DNA of 64,000 nt, taken from assembly GCF_002142155.1 (NCBI RefSeq), contig NZ_NASD01000005.1, forward strand, positions 1-64,000, written 5' to 3'. This DNA comes from Gilliamella apis (GTDB lineage: Bacteria; Pseudomonadota; Gammaproteobacteria; Enterobacterales; Orbaceae). Each line of letters starts with the position of its first letter. Position 1 is the stretch's first letter. Both the position numbers and the translations under genes were made by a program. Of this stretch, positions 10,309 to 20,078 are shown piece after piece. The notes under the pieces were generated by a model. The model was not told the DNA's origin, did no database searches, and saw only the letters and a list, made by a program, of their open reading frames with translations.

Positions 10309-11338
10309 TGAACACTCCTTCATTCAATTGTTCTAATACAGGGTTGCTTATTTGCTCTACTTGAATTGCATATTGTTTATTTACACTACCATATTGACCT
10401 TTTAAAACCGGTACGCCACCAATAGTGACATCTAGGCTGGTTGGTTTTTCAATATCCAAAATGTCGTTTACTTTTAATGCTAATAATTTGGCAACAGTTG
10501 TTTGAATATTTGTAAAATTAGCGACTAACTCAACCGTTGATTGTTTAATACCGCTAGTGAGTGAACTCATCCAGACATTATCATCTTGATGGGTTTGGCT
10601 TTCGATCGGTGGTTTAATTAATAACTCTTTAATAGATTCAACCATTGCATATGGAATGCAAATGCAGAAAGTTGCTTTAAAGTTACCAATTTCAATTAAA
10701 AATGTCGAAGTTAACACTACATCATCAGGAGAGCTGGTGATATTGGTAAATTTACTCTCTACTTCAGAACGAATATATTCAGTTTCAATGCTGTATACGT
10801 CAATCCATGAATTTTGGTATGTAGTTAAAGCAAGATCTAATACTCGTCTAATAATCTCTTGTTCAGTATGGGTAAATTCACGTCCTTCAGTATTCATATT
10901 GGTGGTATGTCCATCACCGCCGAAAAGTGTATCAACAACAATAAATACCAGTTCTGGTGAAAAAGAAAATAAGCAGCTACCCCGTAAAGGATTAAGATGA
11001 ACTAAATTTAAATGGTAAGTTGCCGAGATATGCGAAAACTCTTTAAATGTTTTTGGCTCAATTGGCGAGGTAATAACATCCGTATTACGACGTAATAAAT
11101 TAAATAAACCAATTCGAAATTGACGAGCAAAGCGTTCATTAATGATTTCTAATGCTGTTAGTCTTTCAGGGATAAAACTATGTTTAACTGATATATCATA
11201 AGGTTTTACTTCAGTCCGTTTGCTTTGCTGTGATTGATAATTTTGCACAATATCTTTTTCAATACTGGCAGCATTATCCGGTGAATGTTTAGCTAAAGAT
11301 TCACTTTTATCGCTAGTAGATTGAAGCTTATCCGACAT
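10301..11338 (-). CDS. fliM: Flagellar motor switch protein FliM
   Basis: A 345-aa C-ring component that in chemotactic bacteria binds phospho-CheY. The middle CheC/CheX-like domain includes NLVHLNPLRGSCLFSFSPELV and FGGDG, followed by a C-terminal SpoA domain that pairs with FliN. The N-terminal CheY-binding helix expected in enteric FliM (LSQDEIDALL type) is not evident in the first 40 residues, which are instead polar and low-complexity. This is notable because the locus has no chemotaxis genes. Confidence 0.93.
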   Translation of the reverse strand: MSDKLQSTSDKSESLAKHSPDNAASIEKDIVQNYQSQQSKRTEVKPYDISVKHSFIPERLTALEIINERFARQFRIGLFNLLRRNTDVITSPIEPKTFKEFSHISATYHLNLVHLNPLRGSCLFSFSPELVFIVVDTLFGGDGHTTNMNTEGREFTHTEQEIIRRVLDLALTTYQNSWIDVYSIETEYIRSEVESKFTNITSSPDDVVLTSTFLIEIGNFKATFCICIPYAMVESIKELLIKPPIESQTHQDDNVWMSSLTSGIKQSTVELVANFTNIQTTVAKLLALKVNDILDIEKPTSLDVTIGGVPVLKGQYGSVNKQYAIQVEQISNPVLEQLNEGVFNE

Positions 11339-11343
11339 GATAA

Positions 11344-11811
11344 TTACCTTATAATGAAATCAGTGAATAACACTTCATCAATTTTTACTGAATGTTTGGC
11401 ATCGTATTGACGTGATAATGCTGTTTTTATTTGCTCTTGTAATTCGAGTTTGCCAGATTCTTTTTTCAAATTATTGACATATTGTTTTGAGGTTAACAGC
11501 AATACATCACTTCTTACTTCAGGCAAATATTCTAATAATACTGTTTTTTGATCTTCATCTTCGACGCGTAGCACCATACCAACATATAGAATTTTATTGA
11601 TATCTAAATTATCTTCAGAAGGAGGTAATGTAATGGTAAATGGTTTTAGAGTTAAAAAAACCGGTGATGAAACTTGAGGTTCTTGATGAGTATGTGTCGT
11701 ATTTTTAGCTTGATTTTCGAACCATAAATAAGCTGCTGAACCTATTGCGAGTAAGGTAATTAGAATAAGTATTAGGTTTAAAATTCTTACTTTTTTATTG
11801 GTGGTTTGCAT
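11344..11811 (-). CDS. fliL: Flagellar basal-body protein FliL
   Basis: A 155-aa single-pass inner-membrane protein (hydrophobic residues 10-30) with a periplasmic domain starting at FLTLKPFTITLP and ending in the FliL-type VDEVLFTDFIIR. FliL surrounds the stator and stabilises it under load. It is the first gene of the fliLMNOPQR run, five bases before fliM. Confidence 0.93.
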   Translation of the reverse strand: MQTTNKKVRILNLILILITLLAIGSAAYLWFENQAKNTTHTHQEPQVSSPVFLTLKPFTITLPPSEDNLDINKILYVGMVLRVEDEDQKTVLLEYLPEVRSDVLLLTSKQYVNNLKKESGKLELQEQIKTALSRQYDAKHSVKIDEVLFTDFIIR

Positions 11812-12025
11812 ATTTATTATTGTCTCAATGAAAATTAACGAAAGATTTGTAGCTATTTAAATAACCAAAAATTACCAAAATAATAAATCATGCCGTAAGA
11901 ATTAATCGGAAGAATAGGCAATAAAAATATTATCTATTCAACCTTTTTAATATTAAGTTATCAAAGTTAAACACTGTTAAAAACGTAGATATCAATTATT
12001 TTATAAATATTGCCATAACCATTAT
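11812..12025. other. Gap between fliK and fliL
   Basis: 214 AT-rich bases separate fliK (3' end) from fliL, so fliLMNOPQR probably has its own promoter here. Reading the minus strand there is only a degenerate sigma-28-like box (TTCCGATTAA, rc of 11912-11921). An FlhDC-dependent sigma-70 promoter is more likely by analogy with enterics, but none can be placed with confidence. Confidence 0.35.
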
Positions 12026-13204
12026 TTAGGCAAAAATACTTAATCCTGATTGAACAATCTTAGTATGATGATTAATTTTTTGTTGAATTGGATTGATATC
12101 ATCTAATAGTTGCTCTGTTTCAGATTGTTGTGGTTGTTGATAAGAAGATGACTGTTTAGAATCATTCATCATTGAAAAATCACTAATGTTAGTGTGTTGT
12201 AAAGTGATACCTTGTTGTTCCAATGAGCTTCTTAACATGGGGAGTGCTGATTCTAACACACCCTTAACCATATTATGCGCAACCGCCATGTGCAGATCGA
12301 TTTTGTCATCAATCATGGCTAATTTAATATGTAATGATCCTAGTTCTTGTGGATTTAATTTTATTTCGGCATTTTGAATACCTTGTCGACTGATCAAACA
12401 AATTTGTTCATTTAAAGATGCTTGCCACTTACTAATATCCATGGGCATCGGTAAATTTAAGTTTAAGATGGTTGGATTTGTTGTAAAGGTTGGCGGATTA
12501 AATAGTGATGATTGGCCATTTATATCTATTGATAAAGCCATTTCTGATGGTGTATTAGCCAAATTAGTAGTAAACAATTTATCTGTCAGCGTTGACGCTA
12601 AATCAGTATGATGATCATTGCTATGATTATTTATCAGCGTATCTGTTGACTGTGTTTGATTAATACTCAAATGTGCATTTTTGGTCGTTTGTGGCTGATT
12701 ATTTTCCCAAGCCAATAAATGACTAGGATTTGGTTGATTGGTTTTGTTGATTAATTGCTCACTGTGATTAATTGAGGCAATAATTTCGGCAGCTTTTTCA
12801 TCAATATTGGTGCGCTGTTTGATATCATCAGTACATTGTGTATCCAACTTTGGATCAATCATGGTTGGATTAGCTTCTAATAATAGTTTAGTTTCATATA
12901 TTGGTTGGTTTTTCGGTTGAGTATCCGATTGTCTATTTTGCTGTATATCCTCTTGCGGATTGAGTGGCATAGAAAATAGTATGAACAACTCTTCACTATC
13001 CATTCGTTCTTTCTGCTCTAACTCATTGTCTTTTAAGCTTGTAGCATTAACGTGATGATGATTATCACTTAGCCATTGCTGTTTTTCGGTAAGTTGTAAT
13101 AATTTTTGAAAAAAATCATCATCAAGAATAGATAACTTGTTGTCGTTTAATTCAAATTGTTGAGATGAGATTAATGGAATATCGCTAAACTGATTAATAT
13201 TCAT
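12026..13204 (-). CDS. fliK: Flagellar hook-length control protein FliK
   Basis: A 392-aa secreted ruler protein that measures the hook and triggers the export switch through FlhB. The N-terminal two thirds are polar and Asn/Gln/Thr-rich without clear domains, as usual for FliK. The C-terminal Flg_hook domain is recognisable: LNEQICLISRQGIQNAEIKL, NPQELGSLHIKL, then LESALPMLRSSLEQQGI. The gene overlaps the end of fliJ by 11 bases. Confidence 0.91.
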   Translation of the reverse strand: MNINQFSDIPLISSQQFELNDNKLSILDDDFFQKLLQLTEKQQWLSDNHHHVNATSLKDNELEQKERMDSEELFILFSMPLNPQEDIQQNRQSDTQPKNQPIYETKLLLEANPTMIDPKLDTQCTDDIKQRTNIDEKAAEIIASINHSEQLINKTNQPNPSHLLAWENNQPQTTKNAHLSINQTQSTDTLINNHSNDHHTDLASTLTDKLFTTNLANTPSEMALSIDINGQSSLFNPPTFTTNPTILNLNLPMPMDISKWQASLNEQICLISRQGIQNAEIKLNPQELGSLHIKLAMIDDKIDLHMAVAHNMVKGVLESALPMLRSSLEQQGITLQHTNISDFSMMNDSKQSSSYQQPQQSETEQLLDDINPIQQKINHHTKIVQSGLSIFA

Positions 13205-13658
13205 TCAATGTTCTCCTTGCTATTTGCTGCTGAGCAAATTCATCGGTTAATTTTTGTTGTAAACGACTCTGTTGTAGTAACAGTTTTTTATGTTGTTTAT
13301 CTAATAATGTAGTATAAGTATTTAGGCTTTTTTGTGATTGATTAAGCTCATTGGTGATCTGCTTTTGTTTTATATCTAAAGCTAATAGTAGTTTTTTTTG
13401 TTGCGCTATACCTTGTTCAATCGCTGTAATAAAAGCATTAAAATTATTTAATTCCGATCCTTTAATGCCACTGGATAAGGCATTATTTAGCCGTTGTTGG
13501 TACTCGTGATAATAATCATTTAATACATTTAGTTGTGATTGTGCATTACGTTTATTCTCGTGGGCATGTTTTAATTTAATCAATTTGTCATCAACTGCTT
13601 TTTCAGCGAGCTTTTTTAACGTTATAAATGCAAATTTACCATGATGTTGATTGGCCAT
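13194..13658 (-). CDS. fliJ: Flagellar export chaperone FliJ
   Basis: A 154-aa protein predicted to be almost wholly helical coiled coil, rich in Lys, Gln and Leu. FliJ escorts export substrates and links the FliI ATPase to FlhA. The identity rests on size, coiled-coil character and position directly after fliI. Confidence 0.9.
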   Translation of the reverse strand: MANQHHGKFAFITLKKLAEKAVDDKLIKLKHAHENKRNAQSQLNVLNDYYHEYQQRLNNALSSGIKGSELNNFNAFITAIEQGIAQQKKLLLALDIKQKQITNELNQSQKSLNTYTTLLDKQHKKLLLQQSRLQQKLTDEFAQQQIARRTLNEY

Positions 13659-13675
13659 AATTCTTTCCTAATTTA

Positions 13676-15064
13676 TCAGCGAACTGCAACAATATTGATT
13701 AATTGTTGATAAGCGTCTTGATAACTACAATGCTCATTGATTCCTTGTTGTAAAAATTGCTGCATAGCTGGAAAAAGAGAGATAGCTTTATCTAATAATG
13801 GATCGGTTCCAGCTACGTAAGCACCAACATTAATCAAGTCCCGATTGCGCTGGAAACTTGAAAATAATTGTTTAAATAACCGTGATTTTTTTTCATCTTC
13901 TGGCGGGGTAAGATCGGTCATTACACGACTGATTGACGCTTCGATATCAATGGCTGGATAATGCCCCGATTCAGCTAGTGAACGTGATAATACTATATGA
14001 CCATCAAGAATTGCCCTTGCTGAATCAGCAATAGGATCTTGTTGGTCGTCACCTTCGGTTAACACAGTATAAAAAGCAGTAATTGCACCTTTTCCTTTGG
14101 CATCATTACCTGCTCTTTCAACTAATGCTGGCAATTTTGCAAATACTGATGGTGGATAACCTTTGGTTGCCGGTGGTTCACCGATGGCTAAGGCTATTTC
14201 CCGTTGTGCCATGGCATAACGGGTTAGTGAATCCATGATTAGTAATACATTAAACCCTTGATCACGAAAATTTTCGGCAATTTTTGTGGCATAAGCTGCA
14301 CCTTGTAGACGTAATAATGGCGATACATCTGCTGGTGCCGCGACAACTACTGAACGCGCTAAGCCTTCTTCACCAAGGATATTTTCGATAAAATCTTTTA
14401 CTTCTCTGCCACGTTCGCCAATCAGACCAACCACAATAATATCGGCTTTGGTATACCTAGCCATCATGCCAAGTAGGACACTTTTACCAACACCAGAACC
14501 AGCAAAAAGCCCCATTCGTTGACCTTGGCCAACGGTTAATAATGCATTGATAGCACGAATGCCGACATCTAATACTTGATGAATAGGCGTGCGAGTCAGA
14601 GGGTTTAGTGATTTATTGATTAATCCTTCATATTCAATATTTTCTGGTAAAGGTTTGCCATCCAATGGTTTGCCCATTGCATCAACTATTCGTCCTAATA
14701 ACCCCGTACCAATAGGTAAAACTTTATGACTAAAATGGGTTAAATCATATTGTGAGGTATATACTCTGGCATCAAGTAATATGCCATCAGTTGATTCAAA
14801 TGGCATCAGATATAAGGTTTTACCATTAAAACCAATGACTTCACACTCAACGGCTTGCACTTTTCCATCTAATTGCCGTTCGACAAAGCAGTTAGAACCT
14901 AAAGGTAATTTTAAGCCTACGGCCTCTAAAACTAAGCCCGAAGCTTTAACTAAGCGACCATATTGACGGATTAACGATATTGACTGTAATTTTTGTTGCG
15001 CACCATCAATTTTAGTCATCCATTGCGTACAAAAGTCCACCTTAATGTTCAACTCCATGTACAT
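13676..15064 (-). CDS. fliI: Flagellum-specific export ATPase FliI
   Basis: A 462-aa F1-beta-like ATPase that powers unloading of export substrates. Walker A is [17 protein letters not shown] and Walker B is [13 protein letters not shown]. The [15 protein letters not shown] and [18 protein letters not shown] motifs are typical of FliI. It overlaps fliH by 23 bases if the first ATG (15064) is used; ATG 15058 is an alternative. Confidence 0.96.
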   Translation of the reverse strand: MYMELNIKVDFCTQWMTKIDGAQQKLQSISLIRQYGRLVKASGLVLEAVGLKLPLGSNCFVERQLDGKVQAVECEVIGFNGKTLYLMPFESTDGILLDARVYTSQYDLTHFSHKVLPIGTGLLGRIVDAMGKPLDGKPLPENIEYEGLINKSLNPLTRTPIHQVLDVGIRAINALLTVGQGQRMGLFAGSGVGKSVLLGMMARYTKADIIVVGLIGERGREVKDFIENILGEEGLARSVVVAAPADVSPLLRLQGAAYATKIAENFRDQGFNVLLIMDSLTRYAMAQREIALAIGEPPATKGYPPSVFAKLPALVERAGNDAKGKGAITAFYTVLTEGDDQQDPIADSARAILDGHIVLSRSLAESGHYPAIDIEASISRVMTDLTPPEDEKKSRLFKQLFSSFQRNRDLINVGAYVAGTDPLLDKAISLFPAMQQFLQQGINEHCSYQDAYQQLINIVAVR

Positions 15065-15827
15065 TATCTGCGATAATTTGCCAATGATGGGTTACACTGG
15101 CGTCGATCTCATTGGTTTGGGTAAATATTTTGCAACCACCTAATTCGATATTGGCATCAGCTATAAACTGCCATTGCTGTGGTTGCAACTCATTATTTAG
15201 TTGTGGTTCAAGCCATAACAAGTCTGTTGGATTAATTCGTACTACAATTGGTGGATTAACAATTGTATTTTGTTCAATTAATGATTTTATAATATGTAAT
15301 AATTGTTTTTGTTTGACTTTTGATAAGGAACCAACTGTTTTTTCGGCAGCAAGTAAAGCTAAGTCAAATAGCTTTGGTACAATTTTTTCATCAATTTGGC
15401 TAATCGATTGTTGAAAGTTGATTGCTAAATTTTTGATGGCATTTATGCTAGTTAATTTTTCTGCCGTTAGCTGTTGTTCTATTGTGTCCAGCCCTTCTTG
15501 GTGACCGTGTGTGAATCCTTGCTCATAGCCAGTCTGTTTGCCAATATTAAAACCTTCTTCTTTACCTAAATTAAAGCCTTCTTGGTATGCTTCATCTCTT
15601 GCTTGTTGTTTAATATTTTCGAGTTCTAGCAATATTGCTGGGCTATTGATATCAAAAGAGCCCTCATCTTGATCATCGTGGTTATCTGGCTCTAATGGTG
15701 GCGCAAATTCTTCCAACTCTTCTGGCTGTTGTTGGCTGGTTAATGGTGATAATTCGCTAAGTGCCAAATCTTGGAAATGCAATGGTTTCCAACTTACACT
15801 ATTAGTATGATTATACATATTCATCAT
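15042..15827 (-). CDS. fliH: Flagellar export ATPase regulator FliH
   Basis: A 261-aa regulator that binds FliI and docks it on the C-ring. It contains an acidic N-terminal third, a glycine-rich repeat region with GxxxG spacing ([20 protein letters not shown]) typical of FliH, and a C-terminal domain like V-ATPase subunit E. Several starts are possible; ATG 15827 is chosen over the GTG codons at 15833 and 15830. The start overlaps the fliG stop. Confidence 0.92.
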   Translation of the reverse strand: MMNMYNHTNSVSWKPLHFQDLALSELSPLTSQQQPEELEEFAPPLEPDNHDDQDEGSFDINSPAILLELENIKQQARDEAYQEGFNLGKEEGFNIGKQTGYEQGFTHGHQEGLDTIEQQLTAEKLTSINAIKNLAINFQQSISQIDEKIVPKLFDLALLAAEKTVGSLSKVKQKQLLHIIKSLIEQNTIVNPPIVVRINPTDLLWLEPQLNNELQPQQWQFIADANIELGGCKIFTQTNEIDASVTHHWQIIADNVHGVEH

Positions 15828-16809
15828 CACCACTCGTTAAGATCATCTCACCTGTTTCTGCTAAGCGCCGTGCAATAACCAAAATTTTCTTCTGTTCGGT
15901 TTCGACTTGCGACAAGCGAACTGGTGGTCTGTTTTCTAAATCTTCTCGTAATATTGAGGCAGCACGTTGTGACATATTTGTTAATAGTTTTTCGCGTAAG
16001 GTTTCTGTTGCCCCTTTCATGGCGATGATTAAGGTTTCATTATCCACCTCTTTGAGTAGCCGTTGGATACTTCTATCATCGACATCCACCAGATTTTCAA
16101 ATAAGAACATTTCATCAATGATTTTTTGAGCAAGCTCATTGTCATAATCACGTAATGCATTGATAACCAGTTCTTCTTGTTGTGATTTCATCAGATTGAT
16201 AATTTCTGCTGCGGTGCGGATGCCACCCATGTTATTAAGTTTAATATTTTGTCCATGTAGTAAGGTTGATAATGATGTCGATAACACTTCTAATGCTGAT
16301 GGCTCTACACCACCGAAAGTTGCAATACGTAGCATGACGTCATTACGTAATTGGTCATCAAATAAATTTAAAATCTCAGCAGCCAAATCGCGATTTAAGT
16401 GAACTAAAATAGTGGCAATAATTTGTGGGTGTTCTTTTTTAACTAAATCAACCGCGCGTGCAGCATCGACAAAGTTAAGCATTTTTAAACCATCAGTGGT
16501 ATCTTCGATATCGGTATCTAATAGTTCATCAAGTAAGCGGTTAGCTTTATCGCTACCAATTGATTTTTCTAGAACTTTTCTTAAATAGCCATTGGTATCC
16601 GTATTTAATACTGCACAATCATCAAGGGTAGTTTGACACTCATTAAGAATATTTTTCAGTTGTTCTTGAGTTAATTGTGGCAATCCCATCATGGCACTAC
16701 TAATTTTTTGTACCTCTTTATGGTTTAAAAATTGCATTACTTTGGCTGCTAATTCTTCACCTAAAATCATTAAAATTGTCGCCGATTTTTGCGCTTCAGT
16801 TAAATTCAT
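15811..16809 (-). CDS. fliG: Flagellar motor switch protein FliG
   Basis: A 332-aa rotor protein that contacts the MotA stator and generates torque. Family hallmarks are EHPQIIATILVHL, ATFGGV, MGGIRTAAEIINLMK, the EFDxE-like DYDNELAQKI and FLFENLVDVDDRSIQRLLKEVD. The start at 16809 (MNLTEAQKS) is chosen because it matches the E. coli N-terminus, overlaps the fliF stop as TAATG and has AAGGA upstream. Confidence 0.96.
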   Translation of the reverse strand: MNLTEAQKSATILMILGEELAAKVMQFLNHKEVQKISSAMMGLPQLTQEQLKNILNECQTTLDDCAVLNTDTNGYLRKVLEKSIGSDKANRLLDELLDTDIEDTTDGLKMLNFVDAARAVDLVKKEHPQIIATILVHLNRDLAAEILNLFDDQLRNDVMLRIATFGGVEPSALEVLSTSLSTLLHGQNIKLNNMGGIRTAAEIINLMKSQQEELVINALRDYDNELAQKIIDEMFLFENLVDVDDRSIQRLLKEVDNETLIIAMKGATETLREKLLTNMSQRAASILREDLENRPPVRLSQVETEQKKILVIARRLAETGEMILTSGDDEYV

Positions 16810-18509
16810 TACTCGGTGTCCTTCTTGTTCATCCAACCACGTATAATCAGAGCCATTACACGAGGATCTTTCTCGACAATTTTGCGGATGTATTGCTGTT
16901 GTTGCATATTATCTTCAAAAATCTTCTGTTGCAGTTTACTGTGTGCTTTGTAATCAAGCTTATCTTCACTAGCCATTGTGCCATCAGATGATCTGTTATC
17001 AGTATTAAGATATTGTCTTTGAATTTTAATCCATATCGAGCGTAATACTTTGCGCCATGCAAACCAGATTATTAAAATATAAATCAGATATTTAATTGCG
17101 ACTTTCAGCATGTCGAAAACTTCATGTTTTTGTAAAAAGACCATGGCGGCATTTTCATCTTCAATTTGATCGGTAAATTTCAAATTAGCCACTGTTAATG
17201 AATCACCACGCAAGTCAGAAAACCCCATTGCTTGACGGGCAAGCGCTTCAATATGGGTGAGTTCCTCTTGATCTAGTTTTACCCATTTTTCAACAGCTTC
17301 CTGTTCTGAATTTTCTTCATTTGCCGATGTGATTTCATCGGCTGAAATAAATTTATAATTAACTAAAACAGCGACAGATAAACGCTTGATACGACCTTCA
17401 GGGATTTTGCTATGAATAACTTGACGATTAACTTCAAAGTTCAATGTTTTATTTGACTGTAAATGATACATTTTTTGTTTATCGTCTTTATCTTTGGTAT
17501 CGCTCTCACCATCAATTGGTGCACTAGGCGTTGGTACCGGTTGATTAGATAAAGCGCCCGGCACACCACCGATAGTGTTGCTTGATGCTAATTGGCTATT
17601 TTCAATGTGTTGCTTACTGCGAATAGTTTGGTTGCTGGCATCGCTATTGGGATCATAAATTTCCGATGTTGACTCTTGCCGACTAAAATCGATATCCGCA
17701 TTCACTTGTACCTTAACATTTTGTTGTCCCAAAATAGGGATAATAATTTTTTCTACTCGTTCTCGAACTAGATTTTCAATCCGTTCACTATATTCTAATT
17801 GGGCAATATTAACGTTACTGTCACGGTATCTTTCGCCAGTTAATAAATTGCCTTTTTGATCAATAATCGTCACCTTATCCGCTTGTAATTCTGGCACACT
17901 ACTCGAAATTAAGTGAATGATGGCATCAATTTGACCTTGCGATAAAGCTCGACCTGGTAATAAAGTTAGTGCAACAGATGCGGAAGGGAATTTTCTTTCT
18001 CGAACAAATAAAGAGGGTTTAGGCATCGCTAAATGCACTCTGGCATCATCTATACTGCTAATAATGGCAATGGTTCTCGATAGTTCGCCTTCTAATGCTC
18101 GTTGATAGTTGATTTGTTCATTAAACTGACTCATGCCAAAACTTTCTTTGTCGAGTAGTTCAAAACCAATTGCGCCACCTTTAGGCAAACCCTGCTGGGC
18201 TATTCGTAACCGAGTATGATAAATTTGATTTTGGGGAATTAAGATAGTTGTGCCAGAGGATGAAAATTTGTAGGGAATATTTAACTTATCAAGTTGGCTA
18301 ATGATTTCACCGCCATCTTTATCATTCAAATTACTAAATAATACGCCATAATTATCGTCTTTAAGCCATAAGTAACTAATACTACTAATTGCTATTACAA
18401 TTACTCCTACAATAAGGAGTAGCATTTTACGATTTATTTTTAATTGATTAATAAAAGGTAACTTACTCAATATTGATTCGCCTTTGTTACCAACTGCCTG
18501 GCTATCCAT
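16809..18509 (-). CDS. fliF: Flagellar MS-ring protein FliF
   Basis: A 566-aa inner-membrane ring protein on which the rotor and export gate assemble. Two membrane segments (about residues 30-48 and 480-497) flank a periplasmic region with YscJ-type ring domains (NIPYKFSSSGTTILIPQNQI, RVHLAMPKPSLFVRERK, SASVALTLLPG). The cytoplasmic C-terminus binds FliG. It is the first gene of the minus-strand operon fliFGHIJK. Confidence 0.96.
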   Translation of the reverse strand: MDSQAVGNKGESILSKLPFINQLKINRKMLLLIVGVIVIAISSISYLWLKDDNYGVLFSNLNDKDGGEIISQLDKLNIPYKFSSSGTTILIPQNQIYHTRLRIAQQGLPKGGAIGFELLDKESFGMSQFNEQINYQRALEGELSRTIAIISSIDDARVHLAMPKPSLFVRERKFPSASVALTLLPGRALSQGQIDAIIHLISSSVPELQADKVTIIDQKGNLLTGERYRDSNVNIAQLEYSERIENLVRERVEKIIIPILGQQNVKVQVNADIDFSRQESTSEIYDPNSDASNQTIRSKQHIENSQLASSNTIGGVPGALSNQPVPTPSAPIDGESDTKDKDDKQKMYHLQSNKTLNFEVNRQVIHSKIPEGRIKRLSVAVLVNYKFISADEITSANEENSEQEAVEKWVKLDQEELTHIEALARQAMGFSDLRGDSLTVANLKFTDQIEDENAAMVFLQKHEVFDMLKVAIKYLIYILIIWFAWRKVLRSIWIKIQRQYLNTDNRSSDGTMASEDKLDYKAHSKLQQKIFEDNMQQQQYIRKIVEKDPRVMALIIRGWMNKKDTE

Positions 18510-18608
18510 ATGTATCCTAACACTAAACTGACTAGATTAATTCTAGGGTTTATTATCTGTGTATTTAAAAAAATCAATAGCTAAAAAAGCATATGCTTTA
18601 CCCTTTAG

Positions 18609-18634
18609 TTATCGCTTTTAGATTGTTATCTTTA
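18609..18634 (-). promoter_or_regulatory. Possible sigma-28-like promoter of fliF
   Basis: On the minus strand TAAA (18634-18631), 14 bases and AGCGATAA (18616-18609) read toward fliF. The CGATAA core is intact, but the spacing is one base short of the TAAA-N15-GCCGATAA seen at the four better sites in this locus. Confidence 0.4.
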
Positions 18635-18684
18635 TGATAATTTACGCTATAACTTGATTAAGACGAATAACCGTGACCTTTATT

Positions 18685-18987
18685 ATGAATAGTATTGATG
18701 CCTTTAATAGCACAACATTAACCCAACTTGATTTTTCACATAAGCAATCTATTAATCACAGTGAACAAAATTTTATGGCTGAATTAAAAATGGCATTAGA
18801 TAAAATCAGTCAAACACAAATAGACGCTAGCCAGCAAGCTAAAGCATTTGAGATGGGTGAAGCCAATATCGCATTAAATGAGGTGATGGTTAGCATGCAA
18901 AAGTCTTCAGTTTCTTTACAATTTGGTATTCAAGTTCGCAATAAATTAGTCGCAGCATATCAAGAAATCATGAATATGAATGTTTAA
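18685..18987 (+). CDS. fliE: Flagellar hook-basal body protein FliE
   Basis: A 100-aa rod-base protein joining the MS-ring to the rod and opening the export gate. The C-terminal [24 protein letters not shown] is the conserved FliE motif. The start at 18685 (MNSIDAFN) matches the family; an upstream in-frame GTG at 18673 is possible but adds only four residues. It is transcribed divergently from fliF, as in enterics. Confidence 0.94.
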   Translation: MNSIDAFNSTTLTQLDFSHKQSINHSEQNFMAELKMALDKISQTQIDASQQAKAFEMGEANIALNEVMVSMQKSSVSLQFGIQVRNKLVAAYQEIMNMNV

Positions 18988-19326
18988 ACTATTATCGGAA
19001 GGTTACTTATCGACTAGATGATATATTTTGGTTTAAAAAATAGTATTAATTAATCGCCAATTTTTATCCTAAATTGGCTTAACCTTACCACTATTGTTGT
19101 TACAACGACTATCGAGATACTCGATATAAGATTTTTTTTCAAGTTAAAAATGCATTAGTTATTGTGAAGTAAGCTAGTCACCAGTACAAGCAAAGTATAT
19201 ACATTGACGATGTAAAATTAATCAAAAAAAGTTTGAGGAGTGGGGTTTTTGGCAGATAAAACTAGCTAAAAAAACCCCGTTCCTCAATTATTTTTGTACT
19301 ATTTTTTTGACTTCTCTGTGAATAAT
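18988..19326. other. Convergent gap between fliE and fliT
   Basis: No gene is seen. A small hairpin (ATCGAG-ATA-CTCGAT, 19113-19127) is followed by a T-run that could end fliE transcription. A much larger palindrome further on is listed separately. Confidence 0.5.
19233..19297. terminator. Large bidirectional terminator between fliE and fliTSD
   Basis: Arms of 18 bases (TTGAGGAGTGGGGTTTTT at 19233-19250 and AAAAACCCCGTTCCTCAA at 19270-19287) pair with two mismatches around a 19-base loop. An A-run precedes and a T-run follows, so the hairpin works for both strands of this convergent gene pair. Confidence 0.8.
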
Positions 19327-19689
19327 CTAAACTAAATTGGCGATTGTTTGGTAGCTATCTATTTTTGCTTGATAATCAACCTGTTCACCAATTAATTGGC
19401 TTAATTCATTATGTCGCAGATGGATTAATTGCTTTAATTGCTCATGATAACTAAGAATATTATTGATATACATTTGAATCATATCTTGTTGTGATAATGG
19501 TATATTATCAATAGTAGTTAACCCATTTTTGAGTTGAATATCACGGGCTAACTGCTGATATTTAGTTTGCCAACTAATTAATAATTCCCAATTTTCTTGT
19601 TGTGCATTAATTAGCATTTGCTCAACAACATAATTAAGTTGCTCGTATTGTTCTAATACTAGATTCGTATTCAATTCTGCTACATCCAT
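19327..19689 (-). CDS. fliT: Probable flagellar chaperone FliT
   Basis: A 120-aa, all-helical protein. In enterics FliT is the export chaperone of the cap protein FliD and also inhibits FlhDC. Sequence conservation is weak; the call rests on size, helical content and the position after fliD and fliS. It starts three bases after the fliS stop. Confidence 0.78.
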   Translation of the reverse strand: MDVAELNTNLVLEQYEQLNYVVEQMLINAQQENWELLISWQTKYQQLARDIQLKNGLTTIDNIPLSQQDMIQMYINNILSYHEQLKQLIHLRHNELSQLIGEQVDYQAKIDSYQTIANLV

Positions 19690-19691
19690 AA

Positions 19692-20069
19692 CTATGCTAT
19701 CTCACGCCAAGCTTGGGCAATATTATTAAGCAGATCAAAACAAGTTTGCAGTATTTGCGTATCATTATGTAGATTAGCAAAAACCAGTTGCTGGCTGATG
19801 TATTGATATAACTGATCTAAATTTTCAGCAATTTCACCGCCTTGATCTAAATCAAGGCAACTTTTAAGCCCATTATCAATGATATTAATAGCTTTAGAAA
19901 TGGCTTTTCCTTTACCAGCAATATTACCCTTTTGTATATATAACTCAGCTAAGCGAATAGCATTTAATGCGCCATCAAATAACAAAACAATAAGCTGATG
20001 AGGTGAAGCCTGACTAACGCTAGTTTCTAAATTAACTTGTTTATAAGCTTGAGATCCCATTTTATACAT
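19692..20069 (-). CDS. fliS: Flagellin export chaperone FliS
   Basis: A 125-aa helical chaperone that binds the flagellin C-terminus and prevents polymerisation in the cytoplasm. The N-terminal YKQVNLETSVSQASPHQLI and LLFDGALNAIRLA motifs are diagnostic. It is second in the fliDST operon. Confidence 0.95.
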   Translation of the reverse strand: MYKMGSQAYKQVNLETSVSQASPHQLIVLLFDGALNAIRLAELYIQKGNIAGKGKAISKAINIIDNGLKSCLDLDQGGEIAENLDQLYQYISQQLVFANLHNDTQILQTCFDLLNNIAQAWREIA

Positions 20070-20078
20070 TGTTATGCC

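Noticed and set aside
11812..12025. A sigma-28 promoter for fliL
   Set aside because: The only candidate box (TTCCGATTAA on the minus strand) has no TAAA at the right distance.
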